64,000 bases of DNA from Haematococcus lacustris (taxonomy: Eukaryota; Chlorophyta; Chlorophyceae; Chlamydomonadales; Haematococcaceae), in the NCBI GenBank assembly GCA_030144725.1, contig JASKMD010000022.1, positions 62,001 to 126,000 of the forward strand. Direction: 5' to 3'. Both the position numbers and the translations under genes were made by a program. This document shows, piece by piece, positions 57,844 to 64,000 of this stretch. Numbering within the stretch: the first letter of the stretch is position 1; each line of letters starts with the position of its first letter. A model generated the notes under the pieces. It had not been told where the DNA came from. It searched no databases and worked only from the letters and a program-made list of their open reading frames with translations.

Positions 57844-60800
57844 GACCCAGTCCGCACATTCCCCAGCGGCCGCCTTAATGTCTCCCAGCTTGAGCTCATT
57901 GCAGAATCTTCTGGGCTCAGTGGTAGCTCATCCCACAGCAGTGCTTCTGAACTCGTGCCTACTCTTGCCAGCCCATCCGATGCAGTGATTCGGGACGCCA
58001 CCCTCGCCCCTTGCCGTCCCTCCCCTCCCTTCAGCCGGCCAGATGTGGCCCTTGCTGCTGTGGGAGCCCCCACCCCCCCTGCTGAGCCAGAGGTGTCCCC
58101 CTCAGGGCCCTCTAGGCGCAGCAGTCGGTCCCAGCCGCAGCAGCCGCAGCTCAGCCGGGAGACAGCCATGCCCGGGGCGTGCAGCCCAAGGTGTAGCCAA
58201 CCAGGGGCGGCAGCAGCCCCCCCACCAGCACCAGGGCTTTGGCCGTCTCCAGCAAGCCATTCAGCTGACAGCCCACCCACCCCTCAATGTGCTGCCACCA
58301 GGGCCCAGCTAGACCTAGCGAGTGATGTCCCCAGGATGCAAGGTCCTGCCTCTCCAGGGCTGCAGGGCCAACCAGCTAAGCCCAGCGGCTGCCGTCCCTC
58401 CATCCCAACGCCGCCCCCAGCTCTACCCAAAGAGGTAGCTGGGGCCCGACCCCCCGCAGGGCCTCCTGCACCATCCAGAGCAGCGCACGCAGAGGCGGCC
58501 GGCGGGATGTTGCCAGTGCCACAGCCTCCCCAGCTCAGCCCTGATGGCAAGCCAAGCCAGCTGAGCCCGCCAGCCAAGGCCACAGTGAAGTTCGAGGTGC
58601 CCAGCTCCCACAGCCCCCAGCTGCAGCCGCAGCAGTCTGTGCAGCTCACCCGGGAGCGGCCCAAGTCCAGGCTGGCCGTCTCTGTGTCGGCCTCCATGCG
58701 GGACCTCAGCGAGCTCACTGGGGCAGCAGCCATGCAGGTGAGCCACCACCTGGCAGGCCAGGCCGAGCACCTGGCAGGACCACGGGGCTGCTGGCTGTGC
58801 ACAGCACTGAGCTCGGCAGCTGAGCGCCCCCCTCACCCAGGACACGGCCATGCCAGTGTGGGGGTTGTGAGGCCCTGGGTGTGCGTACCCACCCACTGGC
58901 TGGAAGCAGTGCCTGCACCCTCCAGGGGACCTGTACCCTGGTCCAGCATGATGAGCATGCTCCTGACAAACCAGACATGGCGCATGCCACTGTGTCTGTT
59001 GCTCCTGGTAGCGCAGCCATCTGCACCTGGGTGTAGCTGAGCAGGTCATTGCATGCCAGCTGTGGGGCTGCTGTGGGGCTGCGTGGGGCTGGGCCTGGTG
59101 GCGCATCAGCTCCTGCTCACAGGGCTGCTGGCCATCCACAGCTGACCTACTTCAGCCAGTGAAGCCCTCGCCCCATCCCCTGGGGCGGGTCTTGGACCCG
59201 GAGCCCTGCCACACCCCGACCCATCAGGCTAGGCTGAGGGTATACAGGGTCGAAGTCGGGGTGCAGGCAGGGTTGGGGTCAGGGCTAGCATTATGGAGTT
59301 GCCTGGAGGGTTCGGCCTGGCAGGCTAGAGCGCGCTGTGCCGCCACCCTGCTCACCACCATCACCTGCTGCGCTCTTATTCCGCACTGGCCTCGTAGGCG
59401 ATGTGCTGCAGAGCGTGTGCAAGACCAGGCCAAGGCCGCATCACAGGAGTCAGGAGTCAGGAGGGGTTAGGGTTAGGGTTAGGGCTAGGGTTTGGTAGGG
59501 TTTGGTAGGAGGGTTAGTGTTAGGGCTAGGGTTTGTTAGGGTTTGGCAGGAGGGAGGGGCCAGCTGGGCAATGAGGCGCCACTGAGTGTGGCTTGTGCTG
59601 CCTGCTGGCGGTGCAGCCTCGCACCTCCCCCACCAGCCCTGTGGACCGGGGCCAGGGCGCCACAGCCCAGCCAGCGCCTCTCCTCACCTTCACAGCCGCC
59701 GCCTCACTGAAGGCGCAGCACACAGCACCAACCGGTCCGACCCCCTTCATGACCGCAGCAGCGCTCGCGGTGCATGAGGCAGCCAGCAGGCAGCAGGCAC
59801 TGCACCCACCCCCACCACCACCCCCACCCCCACTGCCTCTGCCCACCGTCCCTGCTGCCAAGGGCGGCCCCTCAGAGCCCGGGCTGTGGGTGTTGCGGCG
59901 CAGCGCCAATGTGCGCAGCAAGTACATCGTGAGTGGTGTGTACTGTGTGTATCCCTCATCAGCCCAGTGGGCGACACGTCCCTAGGCAAAGCAGGAATGA
60001 TAACTCCATAGAGGTGCTGCCTCCCCTGCCACCCCACCTGCCACCCCCACCCCCACACCACAGCATCCCCCTCATCGGCCCAGCCAGCAACAACTCCCGC
60101 ACAAGACAGAACCAGGTCCCATCACTAGGGATGCTGTTTCGTCTGTATGGAGTTTTCTTTCCATGCACATAGCATGGCCGCCTTCTACCTACACTATTGC
60201 CTGACCCCTGTGATAGGGCTGTAGCCTGGACCTGGCATGACATGCATGCATGCACTCATGGAAGCTGATGACGGCTCAATGGGGGTCCACTGAGTGTCAA
60301 GCACATCACTGTGCATCAGGCAGCTACTGCTGCTGCTGCTGGTGCTGTGGGTGGGCGGCCATGCAGTTCAGGGTGCTCCTTGCCTTCAACAGGCAGTGCA
60401 GACAGCCCGGCCCCTGTACACATAGCTGCAGTGGGTGGCGCTGGGGCACAAGGGCGGCATGACCCTGATGCACGGCGTGCTCCCTGTGCTGCATTCCAGT
60501 CCAGTCCAACCGCCGCTGTCTGGCTGGAGCACTGACGTTTCTTACACACAGACACATTGATGCATGAGCACATGTCAGCAACCTTGGCCCTCAACCTTGA
60601 GCCTTCATTGCAGTCGAACACACTAATTGTGGACCACTACAAAGCGGTGTTTTTGTCTGTGTGGAGTTCCCATCGCATGGCATGCACATGGCCTATACAT
60701 GGCATACACATGGTCACGGTCGCCTACCACCTACAGCATTGCCTGACCCGTTAGGGCTACACCGTAGAGTTGGCATGACAAAACATGCACTAATTGTAAG

Positions 60801-63455
60801 CTGATGACAGCTCAGATGGGGGGCACACACTACTGTGCCTCAGCCGGCTGCTGCTGCTGGGCATTGGGTGACTTGTCTCGCAGCCGCTTGTAGCCCAAGC
60901 CAGGGTACTCCTTGCCCTTGGCTGGCAGCGCTCCCTGGTCTGGCCAGAAGCACAGCTCCAGTGGGCGCCACTTGCTCTCCCCAATACGCTGCATGTTCAG
61001 CGCTGCATTGCAGTCCCTTTCTACCCACCTGCCTGGCTGTGGTGCTGGCTTGGCTTTGGCAGCCTTGCCCTGGGCCTTGCCTTTGCCCTTGGTGGGCTGG
61101 CTTGGCTCAGCTGCCTCTGGCTCAGCCTTGGTGCGCGTGCTGCGCTTGGCTGGCAGGGGAGTGCTGGGCCCAGGCTCTGAGCCTGTGAGGCTCAGAGCCT
61201 GGGCCCTGCCTGTGAGGCTTCCTGGCTGCCGCGTGGGGCCTGTGGGGGCTTGCGGGGAGCCACTACCGGGCACCACATCATGCCCCGCACTGGCTGGTCA
61301 CGCTGCTGGCTCCAGGCTGGGCGCAGCAGGCGTGGTTCCACCTGCCCTGCTGGGGGCTTCAAGCGGGATCATGTGTTGGTCGGTTGCAGGTCGGGGAGCA
61401 GCTGGGGCGTGGTCAGTTTGGGGTGGTCGTCATCGCCATCGACAAGGCCAAGGGTACCCGGTGGGCTCTGAAGAGCGTGTCCAAGCGGAGGGTTCAGGTG
61501 AGCTGGGACACGACCCCTGCAGCCAGCGCCATGACAGCCAGGTCGCAGGCTGTTTGTCAGCACCACGCTGATCAGGAAGCGTTGTGGGGCACGGCGCTGT
61601 GCTGCATGCACCCACACCCCTCATGCAGTGGGTGAGCTTGGCATGTGAAGTCTGCAAGGCTGTGTGTGGCAGCCACGCTGACAGGCGCATGCCATGCAAT
61701 GATGAGGATGCTGCTGATGCTGATGCCGCTGGGCAGCAGTATGTAGGCTGGGTGCTCCTCTGCATGCACATAGCTAGCCATGTCATAGGATGCTGGGCTC
61801 AAGGCTTGAGCGCTGCTACCGCACTGGCCCATGCAAGGGCCAAGGCCTGGGTGAGCCAGGTGGGCACAGTGCTGTGGGCGCTTATGTGCAGTGAAGTAAC
61901 CTCCCCTGCCTTGGGGACAGAGGATGGGGCTCTCAAACAGTAACGAAAGTCAGCTAAGTAGGGGTGGCGTTGACCAGATGTGACGTGCCTTTTGCAGCTG
62001 GCTGATTTGCCCAGCATCCCTTGTGACCCTACTTACACTGCAGGGCATGCATGATTTCAGCAACCTTGGCCCTCAACCTTCAAATGGGGGGGGGCACACA
62101 CTACTGTGCCTCAGCCGGCTGCTGCTGCTGGGCCTTGGGTGGCTTGTCTCGCAGCCGCTTGTACCCCAGGCCAGGGTACTCCTTGCCCTTGGCTGGCAGC
62201 GCTCCCTGGTCTGGCCAGAAGCACAGCTCCAGTGGGCGCCACTTGCTCTCCCCAATACGCTGCATGTTCAGCGCTGCATTGCAGTCCCTTTCTACCCACC
62301 TGCCTGGCTGTGGTGTTGGCTTGGCTTTGGCAGCCTTGCCCTGGGCCTTGCCTTTGCCCTTGGTGGGCTGGCTTGGCTCAGCTGCCTCTGGCTCAGCCTT
62401 GGTGCGCTTGCTGCGCTTGGCTGGCAGGGGAGTGCTGGGCCCAGGCTCTGAGCCTGCTGCCTGTGAGGCTTCCTGGCTGCCGCGTAGGGCCTGTGGGGGC
62501 TTGCGGGGGGCCACTACCGGGCACCACATCATGCCCCGCACTGGCTGGTCACGCTGCTGGCTCCAGGCTGGCTCCAGGCTCTGGCTCAGGCTCCGGCTCT
62601 GGCTCAGCCTCAGGCTCCCAGTCCATGTCCATGCTGGCTGGCTGGGCAGGGACACGCAGGGGGAGTGGGGGCAAGGGGGCAGCATCCAGTGCACGGGGAG
62701 GCTGCACGGCTGGAGGTGTAGGGGCGCTGGGGTACCCCGGGGTGCAGTAGTCCACCAAGCATGTCAGGAAGATTCTGAGCACATACAGTGACGCGATGAC
62801 GCGGAGCTGAGAATGGATGCCGGCCCTCAGCTGGAAGTGGGCCCTCAGCTTCCGCTTCGTCTTCTTGCACCCGCGCAGCACGGCGCCACCCGGGACTTTG
62901 ATGACCTGCAGCCAATTGCAATTAACATTTTGACAGGCCGGCACACAATGCGGGGACACAAACAGTGCGGGGACACAAACAGTGCGGGGGCATACAAGGC
63001 GGTATGCGCCCCCGTGCGCACCTGTCGGCGCTGGATTTTCCATTCAGCCCTTCGCTCCTCGCGTTGTTTGCTTGGAGGGGTGCTAGGACCTGCGCTGGCA
63101 TGAACAGAAGCGATGTGAGCAGCGCGGAGCTCACCGGACTGCACAGTTGCAGCGGACCACACCACGACTACGACGAACCTCGTTTTCGCGGGCTTTCAAT
63201 CGGAAGCGGCTCTTGCTCCGCGGCACTGGGCCGCTTCCTCGGAGGCATTGCGCCACTAGGCTCATATCTACTAACACCTGCTGATACCTACTTATACCCA
63301 GGAGGCGATGTCACTCACTCTCGCACTCCCAAAGGGCACTTCCAATGCACGACTCCAGAGGGCGCTTCCCCCTACACTGCAGGGAATGCATGACTTCAGC
63401 ATGGCGGACGTGCTGAGGGAGGTGGAGGTGCTCTACACTGTAGGGGGCCACCCGG
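57844..63455 (+). CDS. CAMK/CDPK-like protein kinase, 5' part (continues past window)
   Basis: Exon A (57844-58737, after CTTGCAG) encodes 298 residues of Ser/Pro/Ala-rich sequence (DPVRTFPSGRLNVSQLELIA to SELTGAAAMQ). Exon B (59617-59928) ends RSANVRSKYI. Exon C (61390-61497) is the glycine-rich loop VGEQLGRGQFGVVVIAID plus the Lys motif RWALKSVSK. Exon D (63383-63455) is the alpha-C region ADVLREVEVLYTVGGHPG. All four are in compatible phase (0,0,0,0). The GGHP after alpha-C is typical of CDPK/CAMK kinases. The catalytic loop and any EF hands lie beyond the window. The start codon is not seen and may be upstream. Family role: Ser/Thr phosphorylation. The introns between A/B, B/C and C/D carry antisense Fanzor-like pieces. 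Confidence 0.75.
59080..59140 (-). pseudogene. Fanzor-like fragment (DGQQPCEQEL)
   Basis: On the minus strand, in the intron between kinase exons A and B: AVDGQQPCEQELMRHQAQP. It corresponds to PQPCGEELDSSKPTRPED of the 39-kb copy. Too short to stand alone; supported by the family's presence in the neighbouring introns. Confidence 0.45.
59463..59550. repeat. Interstitial telomere-like tract
   Basis: GGTTAGGGTTAGGGTTAGGG, then degenerate GGGCTAGGGTTTGGTAGGGT units, in a kinase intron. It is short and imperfect, so internal rather than a chromosome end. Confidence 0.7.
60115..60345 (-). mobile_element. Solo copy of the Fanzor-like 3' flank
   Basis: Aligns by eye with 60630-60860 (CTGTATGGAGTT, CATGCACATAGCATGG, CTACACTATTGCCTGACCC, GGCATGACATGCATG, AAGCTGATGACGGCTCA) and ends with a degraded form of the last codons (CACTGTGCATCAGGCAGC, then CTGCTGCTGCTGG). 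It is thus the 3' non-coding block plus a few terminal codons, with no further ORF. Confidence 0.65.
60620..61370 (-). pseudogene. Fanzor/TnpB-like 3' copy 1, antisense in kinase intron B/C
   Basis: From about 61366 to the stop at 60830 the minus strand reads KPPAGQVEPRLLRPAWSQQR, DQPVRGMMWCPVVAPR, a Ser/Pro/Lys linker (PAKRSTRTKAEPEAAEPSQP, then TKGKGKAQGKAAKAKPAPQP), GRWVERDCNAALNMQRIGES, KWRPLELCFWPDQGALPAKG and KEYPGLGYKRLRDKSPNAQ. Everything upstream in the family protein (N-terminus, RuvC-I/II) is missing; the copy stops about 20 bp from kinase exon C. 60620-60829 is the conserved 3' non-coding flank. The C-terminal domain is intact in frame, but alone it cannot be an active nuclease. 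The RuvC-III Asp is present (ERD). Confidence 0.72.
62085..63110 (-). pseudogene. Fanzor/TnpB-like copy 2, antisense in kinase intron C/D
   Basis: N-terminal pieces: GPSTPPSKQREERRAEWKIQ (about 63090), a possible intron (donor near 63018, acceptor GGCTGCAG near 62906), then VIKVPGGAVLRGCKKTKRKL and RAHFQLRAGIH. This directly parallels NKIEAHFRLRVGIH at 38.8 kb. A Pro/Glu-rich segment follows, then a frame change at 62570-62580 into LEPAWSQQRDQPVRGMMWCP and the same linker and C-terminus as copy 1, stop at 62101. The middle (RuvC-I/II region) is deleted and replaced by the Pro/Glu stretch. C-terminal identity with copy 1 is very high, indicating recent duplication. Confidence 0.7.
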
Positions 63456-64000
63456 GTGAGGGTCAGGGTGAGGGTCAGGGGTAGGGCCAGGGTCAACCTA
63501 ACCCTACCCCGGATGGGGCCAGGCAAGGCCGAGGCACAACAGCACCCCTCCCTCATGCGCCCACCAGGCAACGAGTGCCACGCACATGCCGATCCAGGTC
63601 CCCTCACTAGGGGTGCTGTTTGGTCTGTATCTTGTCTGAGTCAGTGCGCCAATAGCTGCTGGGCTAGCAACTGAAGGTTTTCACGGCTCATTGACGGGGT
63701 GCTGCTTGGGTTAGGGTTGGCTTACAAGCAGGGTTAGGGTTGGGGTAGGGGGGTTAGGGACGGGCCTGCAGTCACAAGGCACGGCAGAACACTGCGCCAA
63801 GCTCTATGGGTGTGGAGCTGAGTTGCACCTCCCTCAGCAGCTCAGCGGGCAATCCATGCTGACGACAAACAATCGTAGGTTTGACCCACCAAGAATTACT
63901 TTTGAACAGCAAGCAGTGCAAGCCAGCCCTCATATGCAAGGCTGCCTGCTGCCTGCTGACCCTCAACGGGCTCGTGGGTCAAAGGTGGACGCCTGGTGTA
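63456..64000 (+). other. Kinase intron after exon D, to window end
   Basis: Starts with a GTGAGG donor and a GGGTCA-like tract. Contains GGTTAGGGTTGG telomere-like bits at about 63708-63760 and, at 63598-63640, CTAGGGGTGCTGTTTGGTCT, resembling the start of the Fanzor-like 3' flank at 60127. No further kinase exon was recognised. Confidence 0.5.

Noticed and set aside
59463..59550. A chromosome end
   Set aside because: Kinase exons continue on both sides, so the telomere-like repeat is internal.

Overview
The window is nuclear DNA of a eukaryote, most likely a GC-rich chlamydomonadalean green alga. Genes are split into many short exons with GT-AG and some GC-AG introns. Intergenic and intronic DNA is crowded with G-rich and CTG microsatellites and minisatellites. 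The Fanzor-like ORF family seen here in several copies is one I associate, from memory, with Haematococcus; no search was run. There is no operon structure, and I recognised no rRNA or tRNA gene. Two 500-N assembly gaps lie at 3124-3623 and 47941-48440.

Layout. 1-13.3 kb is mostly satellite-like: a 17-bp array, 1.3 kb of GGGA repeat, a block present on both sides of the first gap, a 21-bp array, and two oppositely oriented palindromic minisatellites. It holds only one weak gene candidate (7.2-8.5 kb, alanine-rich). 13.4-19.3 kb is CTG-rich repeat carrying two copies of a DYRK/YAK-type kinase exon. One copy is interrupted by a pogo-like DNA transposon, and the other is its intact empty site. 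19.3-22.8 kb holds LINE remains: an antisense ORF1 relic and a sense reverse-transcriptase/zinc-knuckle relic with a tandemly duplicated 3' end.

24.8-54.7 kb is the gene-bearing core, all on the minus strand: a DDX6/DHH1-type DEAD-box helicase (complete, 7 exons), a SETD3/Rubisco-LSMT-like SET-domain protein, a membrane-anchored kelch-repeat protein, a CBM9-like protein, and a divergent F1-ATPase alpha-subunit-like protein with a lost Walker A lysine. Between them lie a Harbinger-like MITE, a second LINE relic and a decayed Fanzor/TnpB-like ORF. 57.8-63.5 kb carries the start of a CDPK/CAMK-like protein kinase on the plus strand, continuing past the window. Its introns contain several antisense 3'-end copies of the same Fanzor-like family.

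The genes do not form an obvious pathway; the helicase, SET, kelch, CBM9 and kinase genes look like independent housekeeping or regulatory loci. The most interesting material is mobile: the Fanzor-like family with a conserved 3' non-coding block, the pogo-like insertion with its empty site, the Harbinger-like MITE, and a 206-bp repeat shared by introns of two unrelated genes. Single-base changes in G/C runs break the CBM9-like and F1-alpha-like genes and look more like assembly errors than true decay.
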